Positions 50,632 to 60,775 of a stretch of DNA of 64,000 bases are shown here, in pieces. This DNA comes from Roseobacter sp. (GTDB taxonomy: Bacteria; Pseudomonadota; Alphaproteobacteria; Rhodobacterales; Rhodobacteraceae). Positions within the stretch are counted from its first letter, which is position 1. Each line of letters opens with the position of its first letter. The notes under the pieces are model-generated. The model ran no database searches and was not told where the DNA came from. It saw only the letters and a program-made list of their open reading frames with translations. The stretch spans positions 25,746 through 89,745 of the forward strand of contig PCCY01000030.1 in assembly GCA_002731875.1 (NCBI GenBank), read 5' to 3'. The position numbers and the translations under genes are program-made.

Positions 50632-51429
50632 TTATTTGCCTTTCCACACGGGGTCGCGCTTTTCAGCGAAAGCCCGAGCGCCCTCAAGCTGATCTTCGCT
50701 GCTGTACAAGATGTCTATACTTGGCAGTTGTCGCTGGGTAATGCGGTTCATGGCATCCTGAAATTTGCTATCTTCGGCATCACGCACGATCTCCTTGATT
50801 GCGGCGTAAACCAGCGGCGGCCCGCTGGCCAACAACCGCGCCAACTCCCATGCGCGATCCATAAGCTGATCCGCTGCCAGCACCTCGTTGACCAAGCCCC
50901 AGTGTTTGGCTTCGGCCGCATCGAACCAACGGCCGGTCAAAAGTAATTCCATAGCGATGTGATAGGGGATGCGTTTGGGCAATTTGATGCTCGCTGCATC
51001 CGCAACCGTGCCGGATCTGATTTCAGGCAGCGCAAAGCTGGCATGATCCGCGGCTAAAATCATATCGGCCGATAATGCCAGTTCCAGCCCCCCGCCGCAT
51101 GCGATTCCATTGACGGCAGCAATAACGGGTTTGTTCATGCCGCGCAGTTCTTGCAGCCCGCCAAACCCACCAACGCCGTAGTCTCCGTCAACGGCGTCAC
51201 CGTCGGCGGCTGCTTTCAGATCCCAACCGGGGCAAAAGAATTTCTCACCTCCGCCGGTCACGATCGCCACGCGTAAACTGTCGTCGTCACGGAAGGCTTT
51301 GAATACCTCGCCCATCTGCCGACTGGTTTTCAGATCAATGGCATTTGCCTTGCCGCGGGACAGGGTAACCTCCAGGATTGCGCCGTCGCGGCGGGTGAGG
51401 ATCGGGCCGGGGGCTTCGTCGTTGGTCAT
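50632..51429 (-). CDS. caiD: Enoyl-CoA hydratase-family protein, probable carnitinyl-CoA dehydratase
   Basis: A 265-residue crotonase with the oxyanion-hole motifs (GGGEKFFCPGWDLKA; NGIACGGGLELALSADM) and the catalytic-glutamate region ALPEIRSGTVADA. Within the family it resembles CaiD, which hydrates crotonobetainyl-CoA. The ATG at 51429 overlaps the stop of the ligase gene. The carnitine assignment rests on resemblance plus the CaiA-like neighbour. Confidence 0.75.
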   Translation of the reverse strand: MTNDEAPGPILTRRDGAILEVTLSRGKANAIDLKTSRQMGEVFKAFRDDDSLRVAIVTGGGEKFFCPGWDLKAAADGDAVDGDYGVGGFGGLQELRGMNKPVIAAVNGIACGGGLELALSADMILAADHASFALPEIRSGTVADAASIKLPKRIPYHIAMELLLTGRWFDAAEAKHWGLVNEVLAADQLMDRAWELARLLASGPPLVYAAIKEIVRDAEDSKFQDAMNRITQRQLPSIDILYSSEDQLEGARAFAEKRDPVWKGK

Positions 51430-53477
51430 GATCTTGTCTCCTTGCATCTTATCAGGGCATCAGCCGCAATCGCACCATCGCGCGTACAAAGCAGCGGATT
51501 GACCTCTATCTCTTCGACCGTGTCCGCATGGTCGACCACGTAAGCCTCTATGCTGCGGATGGCACGGATCACCGCGGCCTTGTCGGCGGGCTGTGCACCT
51601 CTGTATCCGTCCAGCAGGCGACAGACCCGCAGCTCTGTCAACGCCCGTTCAATGTCGGTTTCCGAGGCGGGCAGCAGGAACGATGCGCTGTCTTGGATCA
51701 GCTCCGTTAGAATCCCACCAGCGCCTAACGTCATCACAAACCCATGCGCCGGGTCGTGAATAACGCCGATCAGCAGCTCTGCTACGGTCCCCGTCACCAT
51801 CTCTTCGACCAGATAGGTTTCGCATGGCATCCGCGACGCCGCCGTTTGGACTTCGTCGGCCCCGGTCAGGTTCACCGCCACCGCACCAACATCTGATTTA
51901 TGCGCGATGCCCTGTCCTTTTAGAACCACCGGAAAGCCGATGCGTGCCGCCGCTCCGGTCACATTCTTCATACTTGCGGTTTCTGAGCAGGGGATGCGCA
52001 GACCGTATCTCTCAAGTCTCTGCTTGGCTTCAGCTTCGGCAATTATCACCTCGACGCCGCCGGCAGTCTTGGATTGTTCCGGCAAACACAGCGGTTCGGC
52101 CACGCCGCGAAGTGGGAAGCTGGCGATCTCACACGCGGCGATTGCTTCTTGCAGACCCGCAAACGGGACGATGCCGGACGCTATCAAACGGGCGGCCAGT
52201 ACTTCGGGCAGATTTTCGGGCAGCGTCGCCACAAGCCCCACATTGCCCCCGGTCTGGGCTTTGGCCGCAGCCAATGCCGTGATGGTGCACATCCAATCTT
52301 CTGGGTCGCAGCGGTCAGCGCGCGGAAAGTCCACAACAAGCAGCGTCATTGCCAGATCGGGGTCGATCATGGCGGCAAACGCGGCCGTCATCGCCGCGAG
52401 ATCACCCCAAATGTAGGTGTGATAATCAAGAGGATTGGCCAGGGCGACCATCGGCCCCAATGCAGCACGCAAGTCTGCACGCTGACGTTGGTTCAGAGCC
52501 GGGAAAATCAAGTTGCGGCCATGCGCGGCGTCCGCGACCAAGCTTGCCTCACCGCCTGAGCAGCTCATCGATGCGAGGCGGTTGGACGCAAGAGGCCCCG
52601 TCATATGCAAGAGTTTCAACGCTTCGACAAAGCTGGGTAAATCGTGGGCCCGCGCGATACCTAAACGCGATAACAGGCACGCGGCACCCGTATCATCTCC
52701 GGCTAGGGACGCGGTATGGGATACAGTACCTGATTGAGCTTGCTCGGATTTGCCGACCTTTATGGCGACGATCCGTTTGCCGATCCGCCGGGCGCTGGAT
52801 GCCAATGCTTCGAGCGCGCGTAAGTCGCCGAAGCCTTCGACATGCAGCCCCAGCACCGTCACGCGGTCATCCGCCAGCAAGGCCTGCCCGATTGCGGCGA
52901 TGCCAGTCTGAGCCTGATTACCTGCTGTCACAATATATGCCAACGGCAGGCCGCGCCGTTGCATTGTCAGGTTAATCGCGATGTTTGAGCTTTGCGTAAT
53001 GATGGCCACACCGCTTTCTGCGCGCTGCCCGCCGTGTTGGTCGGGCCAAAGCAAAGCACCGTCCAGATAATTGATGAAGCCATAGCAATTCGGTCCGAGG
53101 ATAGGCATATCGCCCGCCGCCCGCAGTAATTGGTCTTGCAGGTCGGCCCCGTCCGCGGCCTCTTGTTGCGCCTCAAGAAACCCAGATGCGAAACAAACTG
53201 CGCCTCCGGCGTTTCGTTCAGACAAGGCCCGCACGATATCTATAGTCGCCGCACGGTTTACACCAACAAAGCAAGCGTCGGGTGCCGCGGGCAGGGCACG
53301 AACATCGCGATACGCCGGCAACCCGGCGACAGTTTCGTTTCGGGGATGGACCGGCCATATGCCCCCGGTGAACCCCATCTTGCGGCATTGCTCAACGATT
53401 GCGACGCACCAGGCCCCCCCGCCGACGACGGCGATGCTGTTGGGCCGTAATAGGCGGGAAAGATCATGTGCAGCCAA
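51426..53477 (-). CDS. NDP-forming acyl-CoA synthetase (acetate-CoA ligase family)
   Basis: A 683-residue fused alpha-beta acyl-CoA synthetase. N-terminal CoA-binding Rossmann domain (NSIAVVGGGAWCVAIVEQCRKMGF), succinyl-CoA-ligase-like flavodoxin domains (GPNCYGFIN; phosphohistidine region around VSHTASLAGDD) and a C-terminal ATP-grasp domain (GFPVVLKGQGIAHKSDVGAVAVNL; EEIEVNPLL). It would activate a carboxylate with ATP and CoA. Between caiD and a CaiA-like gene it is the likely carnitine- or crotonobetaine-CoA ligase. Confidence 0.85.
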   Translation of the reverse strand: MAAHDLSRLLRPNSIAVVGGGAWCVAIVEQCRKMGFTGGIWPVHPRNETVAGLPAYRDVRALPAAPDACFVGVNRAATIDIVRALSERNAGGAVCFASGFLEAQQEAADGADLQDQLLRAAGDMPILGPNCYGFINYLDGALLWPDQHGGQRAESGVAIITQSSNIAINLTMQRRGLPLAYIVTAGNQAQTGIAAIGQALLADDRVTVLGLHVEGFGDLRALEALASSARRIGKRIVAIKVGKSEQAQSGTVSHTASLAGDDTGAACLLSRLGIARAHDLPSFVEALKLLHMTGPLASNRLASMSCSGGEASLVADAAHGRNLIFPALNQRQRADLRAALGPMVALANPLDYHTYIWGDLAAMTAAFAAMIDPDLAMTLLVVDFPRADRCDPEDWMCTITALAAAKAQTGGNVGLVATLPENLPEVLAARLIASGIVPFAGLQEAIAACEIASFPLRGVAEPLCLPEQSKTAGGVEVIIAEAEAKQRLERYGLRIPCSETASMKNVTGAAARIGFPVVLKGQGIAHKSDVGAVAVNLTGADEVQTAASRMPCETYLVEEMVTGTVAELLIGVIHDPAHGFVMTLGAGGILTELIQDSASFLLPASETDIERALTELRVCRLLDGYRGAQPADKAAVIRAIRSIEAYVVDHADTVEEIEVNPLLCTRDGAIAADALIRCKETRS

Positions 53478-53479
53478 GA

Positions 53480-54643
53480 TCAGGCTCCCAGCGGACGCAG
53501 CAGATCACGGGCGATAATATGGCGCTGGATTTCAGACGTACCATCCCAGATCCGTTCTACTCGAGCGTCCCGCCAGAACCGTTCGATAGGGAAATCATCC
53601 ATAAGCCCCATACCGCCGTAGATTTGCAAGGTCGTATCCGTCACCCGCGCCAGTGTTTCCGAGGCATGAAGCTTGGCGGACGAAATCTCGCGATTCGCCG
53701 GCAACCCCTGATCTAGCCGCCAAGCAGCCGCCAACGTGAGCAAATCAGCCGCATCGATTTCGGTTATCATATCGGCAATCTGGAAGCCGACACCCTGAAA
53801 CTTGCCGATGGGCTGGCCGAACTGTTTACGTTCAGCCGCATAGGAAAGCGCATAATCAAAGCAGCGGCGTGCGCGGCCCACGCTAAACGCCGCGACGGTG
53901 AGTCTGGTGGCAAATAACCACTCGTTCATCACTGCAAAGCCGCCATCCACCTCGCCCAGAACCTGCGCGTCGGGCAAACGGCAATTGTCAAAGTAAAGAA
54001 TACAGTTCTTGTAACCCTTGTGTGAGACCGAGTTATAGCCTTCACGCACTTCAAAACCGGGTGTACCGCGATCGACCAAAAATGTGGTGATGCGTTTTTT
54101 CGGCCCCTTTGGCGTTTCGTCAACGCCAGTGGCGATGAACACGATGAAGAAATCGGCATGTTCGGCACCCGAAATAAAATGCTTGGACCCGTTCACCACC
54201 CAATCCTTGCCGTCACGGGTCGCGCTGCATTTCATTCCACGTACATCAGATCCAGCGTCCGGTTCGGTCATCGCCAGCGCGTCCATGCGGTCTCCGCGTA
54301 CGGCAGGCAGCAAATACCTTTCGCGCTGTTCTGCGTTGCAAGCCATCAAGATATTCTGAGGGCGCCCGAAAAAATGCGTGAGCGCCATCGAGCCGCGGCC
54401 AAGCTCCCGTTCGACCAGGGTAAAATCGACGTGGCTCAGGCCGGCCCCGCCAACCTCCTCGGGAAAATTGCAGGCATAAAAGCCTAAGTCTATGACCTTG
54501 CGCTTAATGGCTTCGCCCAACTCACGGGGAACCTGGCCGGTCCGTTCGACCTCTGCCTCATGGGGATAAATTTCTTTTTCAACAAAGTTACGCACTGTCG
54601 ACACGATCATTTCCTGCTCGTGGGTCAATCCAAAGTCCATCAA
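53480..54643 (-). CDS. caiA: Acyl-CoA dehydrogenase, crotonobetainyl-CoA reductase type
   Basis: A 387-residue flavoenzyme of the acyl-CoA dehydrogenase family: substrate/FAD signature AMTEPDAGSDVRGMKCSA near residue 127 and the C-terminal YGGMGLMDDFPIERFWRDAR ending RDLLRPLGA. It resembles CaiA-like enzymes. Two bases separate it from the ligase gene. Exact direction of the reaction in vivo is not inferable. Confidence 0.8.
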   Translation of the reverse strand: MMDFGLTHEQEMIVSTVRNFVEKEIYPHEAEVERTGQVPRELGEAIKRKVIDLGFYACNFPEEVGGAGLSHVDFTLVERELGRGSMALTHFFGRPQNILMACNAEQRERYLLPAVRGDRMDALAMTEPDAGSDVRGMKCSATRDGKDWVVNGSKHFISGAEHADFFIVFIATGVDETPKGPKKRITTFLVDRGTPGFEVREGYNSVSHKGYKNCILYFDNCRLPDAQVLGEVDGGFAVMNEWLFATRLTVAAFSVGRARRCFDYALSYAAERKQFGQPIGKFQGVGFQIADMITEIDAADLLTLAAAWRLDQGLPANREISSAKLHASETLARVTDTTLQIYGGMGLMDDFPIERFWRDARVERIWDGTSEIQRHIIARDLLRPLGA

Positions 54644-54717
54644 GCCGCCCCTTGCTGGTGTTTGACGTAGACTTGCGCCCGGATCTGAATTTAGCTGTGC
54701 ACAATTGGGAGGAAATT

Positions 54718-55677
54718 GTGCCTAATTCGAAAAAATTTGACGATACGCCCCTGCGGTTGTGCTTTTTGTTGTTCGACGGTTTTTCAAATCATTGTCTGGG
54801 CAACGCTGTGGAGCCCCTGCGCGCCGCCAACACGTTGTCCGGACGTGAGCTGTATCGTTGGCAGTTCGTTTCCGTCACTGGGCAAGGGGTCACCAGTTCG
54901 TCCGGGTTGCCGGTCATGCCGCATGAATGCCTCCGCTTGGCCGAGGGGGATATGCTGGTCGTGATGCCCTCATATGGTTACCTCGATTGGTGTACCGGCA
55001 CGACCTTGCGCGCTTTGCGCAGCACAGCTTTTCGGTTCGCAACAATTGCAGGGTTTGATACCGGCAGTTGGCTAATGGCCGAAGCCGGATTATTGGATGG
55101 GTATCACGCAACAATCCACTGGGACGAATTTCAGGCATTCCAAGATCAGTTTCCCACAGTTGATGCCATCAGGTCACGTTTTGTCTTTGACCGAGACAGG
55201 ATCACGTGCGCCGGGGCCACCGCCGCTTTCGACCTTACACTGGAATTGATCTTGCGCGTACATGGCCCGGCGTTGGCAATGGAAGTGGCGCAGATTTTCA
55301 TGACGCAGCTCGCTGATGTCGCAAACCTGTATCAAGGTGTACCGCGGGGCCGCTTGATACGCCGAGTCATCGCGAAGATGCGCGATAATGTCGAGCACCC
55401 GCTGCCGATCACAAAGCTAGCCAAGGATCTGGGGTGCAGCCATCGCAAGCTTGCCAATCAGGTGCGTCAGGAACTGGGCCTGACCTCACAAGCCCTGTAT
55501 CGCCGCATTCGGCTTTCTCATGTGCGCAAGCTCTTGGATGAAACCGACCTGCCGATCGGAGAAATTGCGATCAGGGCCGGATATGAAAATGCGAGCGCTC
55601 TTAGCCGGGCCTTTCGAATGGAATTCGGCGTAACGCCGAGCGGCCTGCGGGCCAGGTCATACTATGCGGCAGGTTAA
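54718..55677 (+). CDS. GlxA/AraC-family regulator of the carnitine-type operon
   Basis: A 319-residue regulator with an N-terminal DJ-1/PfpI-like effector domain (LCFLLFDGFSNHCLGNAVEPL; TIAGFDTGSWLMAEAGLLDGY) and a C-terminal AraC double helix-turn-helix (ITKLAKDLGCSHRKLANQVR; IGEIAIRAGYENASALSRAF). This architecture includes CdhR and GbdR, activators of carnitine and betaine catabolism. GTG 54718 is chosen because GGGAGGA lies 4 bases upstream; a TTG at 54652 would lengthen it. Divergent from the acyl-CoA dehydrogenase. Confidence 0.88.
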   Translation: MPNSKKFDDTPLRLCFLLFDGFSNHCLGNAVEPLRAANTLSGRELYRWQFVSVTGQGVTSSSGLPVMPHECLRLAEGDMLVVMPSYGYLDWCTGTTLRALRSTAFRFATIAGFDTGSWLMAEAGLLDGYHATIHWDEFQAFQDQFPTVDAIRSRFVFDRDRITCAGATAAFDLTLELILRVHGPALAMEVAQIFMTQLADVANLYQGVPRGRLIRRVIAKMRDNVEHPLPITKLAKDLGCSHRKLANQVRQELGLTSQALYRRIRLSHVRKLLDETDLPIGEIAIRAGYENASALSRAFRMEFGVTPSGLRARSYYAAG

Positions 55678-55736
55678 TACGTCGGCATCGTAAGACGTTG
55701 GATTGTCATTGGCGGTTCGCCTCGAAGATTTATCTG

Positions 55737-56477
55737 CTATTTGCCTTGCGCATATCGGGTCAGCCAGAGTGCCAGCCGACCGACCACGATATGCAGGAGG
55801 ACTGTCAGACAGGCCAAAACGATGAGGCTCGCGAACATCAGATCGATTTTGGCACGGCCGTTGGCCAGTAGCATCAGATACCCCAACCCTTTTGACGCGC
55901 CGACCCATTCGCCGATCACCGCCCCGATAGGTGCATAAACCGCAGCTAGCTTGAGGCCGGTTCCCAAATCGGGCAGGGCGCTTGGAATTTGGACATGCCA
56001 CATGAACCTGACCTTGCGGGCACCCATGGCGTGCGCAAGATCGTGGAAACGGTTGTCTGTACGCGTTAGCCCGTCATGAAATGCCGATGTAACGGGAAAG
56101 AATATGATCAAAACGGTCATCACGATCTTTGACCCGATGCCATAACCAAACCAAAGCGTAAGCAGGGGTGCCAGGGCAAAAACCGGCACAGCTTGAGTGA
56201 AGACCAGTATCGGCAAGATCAAGCGCTCGGCGGTTCGGAAAAGCGCCAGCTGAACAGCTGTCACTGTGCCTAGAATCGTCCCGATCACAAGGCCAAGAAC
56301 AACTTCGGTCGCTGTAGCTAAAGTATGGTCAAAGATGGTGGCACGATGAATGAACAGGGCCTGCGCGACGCGTGAGGGTGAGGGCAGAATAAAATGCGGC
56401 ACATCGGTTAGCGTTACGGCGGCTTGCCAAAGTCCCAACCCGATGACCAACGTCAACAGTGTGTCCTTCCCCTTCAT
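55737..56477 (-). CDS. thiX: Thiamine-precursor ABC transporter permease ThiX
   Basis: A 246-residue permease with about six spans and the ABC permease loop (ALPDLGTGLKLAAVYAPIGAVIGEW). Last gene of the thi operon. It forms the ThiXYZ importer for pyrimidine precursors of thiamine. ATG 56477 overlaps the thiZ stop. Confidence 0.85.
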   Translation of the reverse strand: MKGKDTLLTLVIGLGLWQAAVTLTDVPHFILPSPSRVAQALFIHRATIFDHTLATATEVVLGLVIGTILGTVTAVQLALFRTAERLILPILVFTQAVPVFALAPLLTLWFGYGIGSKIVMTVLIIFFPVTSAFHDGLTRTDNRFHDLAHAMGARKVRFMWHVQIPSALPDLGTGLKLAAVYAPIGAVIGEWVGASKGLGYLMLLANGRAKIDLMFASLIVLACLTVLLHIVVGRLALWLTRYAQGK

Positions 56478-57199
56478 AATGTGGCCTTGCGCAGGTGGTC
56501 CAGCAGACGGGCTTGGCATGTGATTGTTTCCGGGGCATGGATTTGGCGCACTGGCACGCTGTCGGGTACTGGCCAACTGCGCGTCTTGCCTGCCGACATC
56601 ACCAGGATTTGGTGCGCAAGTCGCGCGGCTTCGCCGGGATCATGGGTGACAAGCACAACGGTTCGTCCCTGCAGGACATCCGCCGCCAATTCCTGCATTT
56701 CGGCGCGTGTGGCTGCATCCAGTGCCGAAAACGGTTCATCCAGCAACACGACGGGACGGTTTTCAAAAAGGGTTCTCGCGAGCGCTATGCGCTGGCGCAT
56801 CCCCCCCGACAAAGTGCCCGGTTTTTGATGGGCGTGGCCGGACAAGCCCACCCGGCCCAACAAACTTCGCGCCAGATCGATATCGGGTTTGCCGCCACGA
56901 AGGCAGGCGCCGATATAAATGTTTTCCAACACTGATAGCCAGGGCAAGACCAAAGCGGATTGCGCCATATAACTGATCTGATAAGCCAACGGCAGTGCAT
57001 TGGTCGCCTGTATCGTTCCGTCGAATGTCCCGCCGGTATCAAAACCCAGCAGAAGCCGGAGAATAGTGGATTTGCCGACGCCCGATCGCCCCAGCAGGCA
57101 GGTCCATTGCGCCGCTGGAAATTCCACCGCAGCTTCGAACAGAAGATTTCCGTTTAGCCGATACTGGCCGCTAAAAACGATCCCCGGTGCCTTCGTCAT
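56474..57199 (-). CDS. thiZ: Thiamine-precursor ABC transporter ATPase ThiZ
   Basis: A 241-residue ABC ATPase: Walker A GRSGVGKST near residue 37, signature LSGGMRQRIALART, Walker B VVLLDEPFSALDA and the H-loop VTHD. ATG 57199 starts the domain; an 80-base gap separates it from thiY. Powers the ThiXYZ importer. Confidence 0.87.
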   Translation of the reverse strand: MTKAPGIVFSGQYRLNGNLLFEAAVEFPAAQWTCLLGRSGVGKSTILRLLLGFDTGGTFDGTIQATNALPLAYQISYMAQSALVLPWLSVLENIYIGACLRGGKPDIDLARSLLGRVGLSGHAHQKPGTLSGGMRQRIALARTLFENRPVVLLDEPFSALDAATRAEMQELAADVLQGRTVVLVTHDPGEAARLAHQILVMSAGKTRSWPVPDSVPVRQIHAPETITCQARLLDHLRKATL

Positions 57200-57279
57200 T
57201 TGGGTGTTATTCCCGCTGAACCGCCCCCCGGCAGTGCCGGGCACACACGAAGTGCGGCACTGCGGCGACGTGATCCTCA

Positions 57280-58218
57280 TCAGTTTTCCGTTATATCAAC
57301 TGCGATTTTCGACACAGGGTTTTGGCTTGTGATCAAGCCTGCGCCGAACAGGAACGTTTCAAACGTGGTATAGCGCCCCTGGTCCATCGCGGTCGGGCGC
57401 AGCGCAAAGCGGGAAATGGTATCCTTCCAGGCGCGTTCGTTAAGATCATCTTGCAATTCGGGTGCGGTGCTTGCAAAAATCTCCCAGCTTTCCTGTGGGT
57501 GATTAACGATGAACTGGGTAGCTTTCTCTGTCGCAGCAAGAAAGCGGGCGATCATAGCCTTATCCATTGTATCGCTGTTGGCGACATAGATCAGTTCATC
57601 ATAGGGCGGCACACCTTCTTCTTCGACGAAGAAGCATTTGCCTTGTACGCCCTCTATGTCCATCTGGTTCAGCTCAAAGTTTCGGAACGCACCAATAACC
57701 GCGTCGACCTGGCCCGACATCAGCGACGGGGACAACGACCAGTTTACATTGACCAGCTCAATATCTTCCAAAGACAGACCGTTGTTGCGAAGCACTGCGT
57801 CCAGCAAGGCAGACTCCACCCCGCCGACTGAGAACCCGACCTTCTTGCCCGCAAGGTCTGCGGGCGATTTGACAGGCCCATCTGCCAAGGTCAAAAGGCA
57901 GTTCAACGGGGTGGCGACCAGCGTGCCAACCCGTTTAAGAGGTAGCCCTTCGTGGATCTGCAAATGAAGCTGTGGCTGATATGAAATAGCCAGGTCGGCT
58001 TTGCCCGCCGCCACCAGTTTGGGCGGGTCGGACGGATCTGCCGGTGCCACGATCTTAACGGCCAGGTCCTGCTCGGCGAAATAGCCCTTTTCCTGCGCTA
58101 TGATGATCGGCCCGTGATCCGGATTGACGAACCAGTCCAGCATGACAGTCATTTCATCAGCCGCAACCAATGGCGAGGCTATCAACATTAATGCGGCGGT
58201 TATTGACGTTAGTTTCAT
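57280..58218 (-). CDS. thiY: Thiamine-precursor binding protein ThiY
   Basis: A 312-residue periplasmic protein of the NMT1/THI5-like family: signal peptide to LVAAD, then MLDWFVNPDHGPIIIAQEKGYF, the typical ThiY start, and GKKVGFSVGGVESALLD. ThiY binds formyl-aminopyrimidine, a thiamine breakdown product. ATG 58218 overlaps the thiF TGA. Confidence 0.88.
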   Translation of the reverse strand: MKLTSITAALMLIASPLVAADEMTVMLDWFVNPDHGPIIIAQEKGYFAEQDLAVKIVAPADPSDPPKLVAAGKADLAISYQPQLHLQIHEGLPLKRVGTLVATPLNCLLTLADGPVKSPADLAGKKVGFSVGGVESALLDAVLRNNGLSLEDIELVNVNWSLSPSLMSGQVDAVIGAFRNFELNQMDIEGVQGKCFFVEEEGVPPYDELIYVANSDTMDKAMIARFLAATEKATQFIVNHPQESWEIFASTAPELQDDLNERAWKDTISRFALRPTAMDQGRYTTFETFLFGAGLITSQNPVSKIAVDITEN

Positions 58219-59210
58219 TCGTTTTGCCTTTGATGTGAGAGCATGTCGCCCATTGAAATTAAGGAAATATCGCCGGCCCAATAAGACCGCAGATGTGTGG
58301 CCGCTTGCCAAGCTCGCAAGCCGGAGCGGCAGACGAACACCGCCCGTTTCCCTGTCGCAACAGGAATCCGGTGCTGTTGAAATTCGGAAACAGTCATCCG
58401 GTGCGCATCGGGTGTAACGGGATCGGCAGCTTCAGCGGTATCGCGCAATTCGATCACCACATCAGAGGCGGTGATCTCGGCGGGCGCGATAAAGGTGAAC
58501 GCCCCACTGGGTTCTGGAGCATCATCAAAGCGAAACCCGCTCGCCCTGAAATTGCGCATGTCAAAGCTCATCATCTGGCCCAGAGGCGAGGGTGATTGAC
58601 CGATCAGATAGGCCAGAGCCATCTGCGCCTGAACCGTGCCGATCATACCGACCACTGGCCCCATGACGCCGACCTGGGCACAGGTCGCCGTCCGATCAGG
58701 AAGGTCGGGGAAAACTGCCCGAAGCGATGGAGAAGATCCGCAAAAGCCGCCGGCGTAGCCGGTAAATCCGAGGGCTGATGCGCTAAACAGCGGCACTCCC
58801 AGTTCAACGCAGACATCCGACAGCGTATAACTTACCGCGAAACTGTCAGCGCAATCCAGCACCAACGTCTTTCCATTCACCAAGCCCCGCGCGTTGGCTG
58901 GGTCCAACTGCGTATTGACCGGCACGACCCTGCAGCCTGCATTCAACGCGCGCAGGGCTGATGCCGCTGCGTGTGCCTTGAATGCGCCTACATCGGCCTC
59001 GCGGAACAGGGTTTGCCGATGCAGATTTGTCCGAGCGACCAGGTCGTGGTCAACCAGTGTAAGGTGACCAACCCCTGCGCCGACCAGGTATTGCAGGGCG
59101 GGTGCTGCCAGCCCGCCAACCCCGACCACCAGTGTTCGCGCAGCACCGATAGCGGCTTGGCCAGTGCTGCCTACCTCGGGCAATTGGACCTGACGGACAT
59201 AGCGGCTCAT
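58215..59210 (-). CDS. thiF: ThiF adenylyltransferase with C-terminal rhodanese domain
   Basis: A 331-residue E1-like enzyme: nucleotide loop VVGVGGLAAPALQYLVGAG, R-finger region RTNLHRQTLFREADVG and VLDCADSFAVSY. Residues ~245-325 form a rhodanese domain with VFVCRSGLRAW, its Cys presumably carrying persulfide. ThiF adenylates the ThiS C-terminus before sulfur transfer. ThiF/MoeB with a rhodanese tail can do both steps in one protein. Confidence 0.85.
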   Translation of the reverse strand: MSRYVRQVQLPEVGSTGQAAIGAARTLVVGVGGLAAPALQYLVGAGVGHLTLVDHDLVARTNLHRQTLFREADVGAFKAHAAASALRALNAGCRVVPVNTQLDPANARGLVNGKTLVLDCADSFAVSYTLSDVCVELGVPLFSASALGFTGYAGGFCGSSPSLRAVFPDLPDRTATCAQVGVMGPVVGMIGTVQAQMALAYLIGQSPSPLGQMMSFDMRNFRASGFRFDDAPEPSGAFTFIAPAEITASDVVIELRDTAEAADPVTPDAHRMTVSEFQQHRIPVATGKRAVFVCRSGLRAWQAATHLRSYWAGDISLISMGDMLSHQRQNE

Positions 59211-59803
59211 CTTGTGGCCGCCAACCATGCCCGAACCTTGGCTTCGGGGTTATCGTCCAGGGTGATGTCCGTGACCGCTGCCACGACATCCGCCCCTGCG
59301 GCAAATGCGCTCTTGGCCCTTTCGACTGTCATACCTCCGATGGCCACTAACGGGATATCCCCGATCTGCTGTCGCCATGTCTTGAGCCTATCGACCCCCT
59401 GCGCGTGCCATTTCATCTGTTTCAGGATGGTTGGGTAGATCGGTCCAAGGGCGACATAGTCAGGCACCACATCCAATGCCCGCGCAAGTTCGGATTTGTC
59501 ATGTGTGCTGATGCCAAGGCGAAGCCCCGCTGCGCGAATGGCACCCAGATCAGCCTGATCCAGGTCGCCTTGTCCGAGATGCACAAAACGACACCCTTGT
59601 TCGATCGCCGTCTGCCAATGGTCATTGATGATCAACTCGCATCCATGGGCATCGCATAGCGACTGCGATCGCTGGATGTGCTGGCGAATATCGGTAGAGT
59701 CGCGGTCTTTCACGCGTAGCTGAACCAGCTTGATCCCAAGCGGTACGAGGCGTTCGATCCAGTCGGCACTGTCGAAAATCGGGTAGAAGCGATCCAGCGT
59801 CAT
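59207..59803 (-). CDS. thiE: Thiamine phosphate synthase ThiE
   Basis: A 198-residue TIM barrel that joins pyrimidine diphosphate and thiazole phosphate. Motifs: [55 protein letters not shown] and PLVAIGGM. Four-base overlaps on both sides. Confidence 0.93.
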   Translation of the reverse strand: MTLDRFYPIFDSADWIERLVPLGIKLVQLRVKDRDSTDIRQHIQRSQSLCDAHGCELIINDHWQTAIEQGCRFVHLGQGDLDQADLGAIRAAGLRLGISTHDKSELARALDVVPDYVALGPIYPTILKQMKWHAQGVDRLKTWRQQIGDIPLVAIGGMTVERAKSAFAAGADVVAAVTDITLDDNPEAKVRAWLAATR

Positions 59804-60573
59804 TTCAAAAACGCCTTGCCGATCACTGGGGTTGAGGGTGTCGCCATATCACGGGGGCACATCGGTCCGGCCGTTGCGGCCAAATGACCAGCCTGGATCG
59901 CTGTGGCAAACGCCAGTGCCATCGCCGCAGGGTCACCGGCCTTGGCCACAGCGGTATTCAGCAATACTGCATCAAACCCCAGCTCCATTGCCTGCGCGGC
60001 GTGCGACGGGAGCCCAAGCCCCGCATCGATAACCAACGCAGTATCGGGAAAATGGGCCCGCAGTGTCCGCAAGCCGAACAGGTTATTCAGCCCCAATCCC
60101 GAACCGATAGGTGCCCCCCAAGGCATCAAGACTTCGCAGCCGGCATCAAGCAATTTGCCTGCCACTACCAAATCTTCTGTGGTATAGGGGAAAACCTGAA
60201 ACCCGTCTTCGGTCAAAATCCGTGCAGCCTCCACCAGGCCAAACACATCTGGCTGAAGCGTGTCTTCTTCCCCTATAACCTCAAGCTTGATCCATTTTGT
60301 ATCAAAGACTTCGCGCGCCATATGTGCGGTGGTGACGGCTTCTTTTACCGTGTGGCACCCGGCGGTATTAGGCAGCACGTGAACACCGAGATCGCGGATC
60401 AGATTCCAAAAATCCTGGCCGGCGCGGTCCCGGCCGCTTTCGCGACGCAGTGACACCGTGGCCACGCTCGCAGCACTTCGTCTGAATGCGTCGGCCAATA
60501 CATGCGGGGACGGGTACTGCGCGGTCCCTAACATGAACATAGTATTAAGCGTGCTGCCGTAAAAATCGCGCAT
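59800..60573 (-). CDS. thiG: Thiazole synthase ThiG
   Basis: A 257-residue TIM barrel that builds the thiazole ring from deoxyxylulose phosphate, ThiS thiocarboxylate and dehydroglycine. Motifs: [50 protein letters not shown] (active lysine), [18 protein letters not shown] 60573 starts the family-typical MRDFYG. Confidence 0.94.
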   Translation of the reverse strand: MRDFYGSTLNTMFMLGTAQYPSPHVLADAFRRSAASVATVSLRRESGRDRAGQDFWNLIRDLGVHVLPNTAGCHTVKEAVTTAHMAREVFDTKWIKLEVIGEEDTLQPDVFGLVEAARILTEDGFQVFPYTTEDLVVAGKLLDAGCEVLMPWGAPIGSGLGLNNLFGLRTLRAHFPDTALVIDAGLGLPSHAAQAMELGFDAVLLNTAVAKAGDPAAMALAFATAIQAGHLAATAGPMCPRDMATPSTPVIGKAFLK

Positions 60574-60577
60574 GGCG

Positions 60578-60775
60578 TCAACCTCCCTGCATTGGCGCAA
60601 GTATCTCAACGCTGTCGCCGTCACTAAGAAGGTAAGTCACGCGGAAGGTCGCTGGCACAAATGCACCATTCACCGCGGTTGCGACTTTCGCATCGCGCAA
60701 ACCTTGGGCGTCAAGCAACGCTTCAAGGGTATTGGAATGCACATCCATCGACATACCGTTAACCAGGAGTTTCAT
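60578..60775 (-). CDS. thiS: Sulfur carrier protein ThiS
   Basis: A 65-residue ubiquitin-like protein ending in Gly-Gly (LAPMQGG), the acceptor for adenylation and thiocarboxylation by ThiF. Overlaps the thiO end by 17 bases. Confidence 0.94.
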   Translation of the reverse strand: MKLLVNGMSMDVHSNTLEALLDAQGLRDAKVATAVNGAFVPATFRVTYLLSDGDSVEILAPMQGG

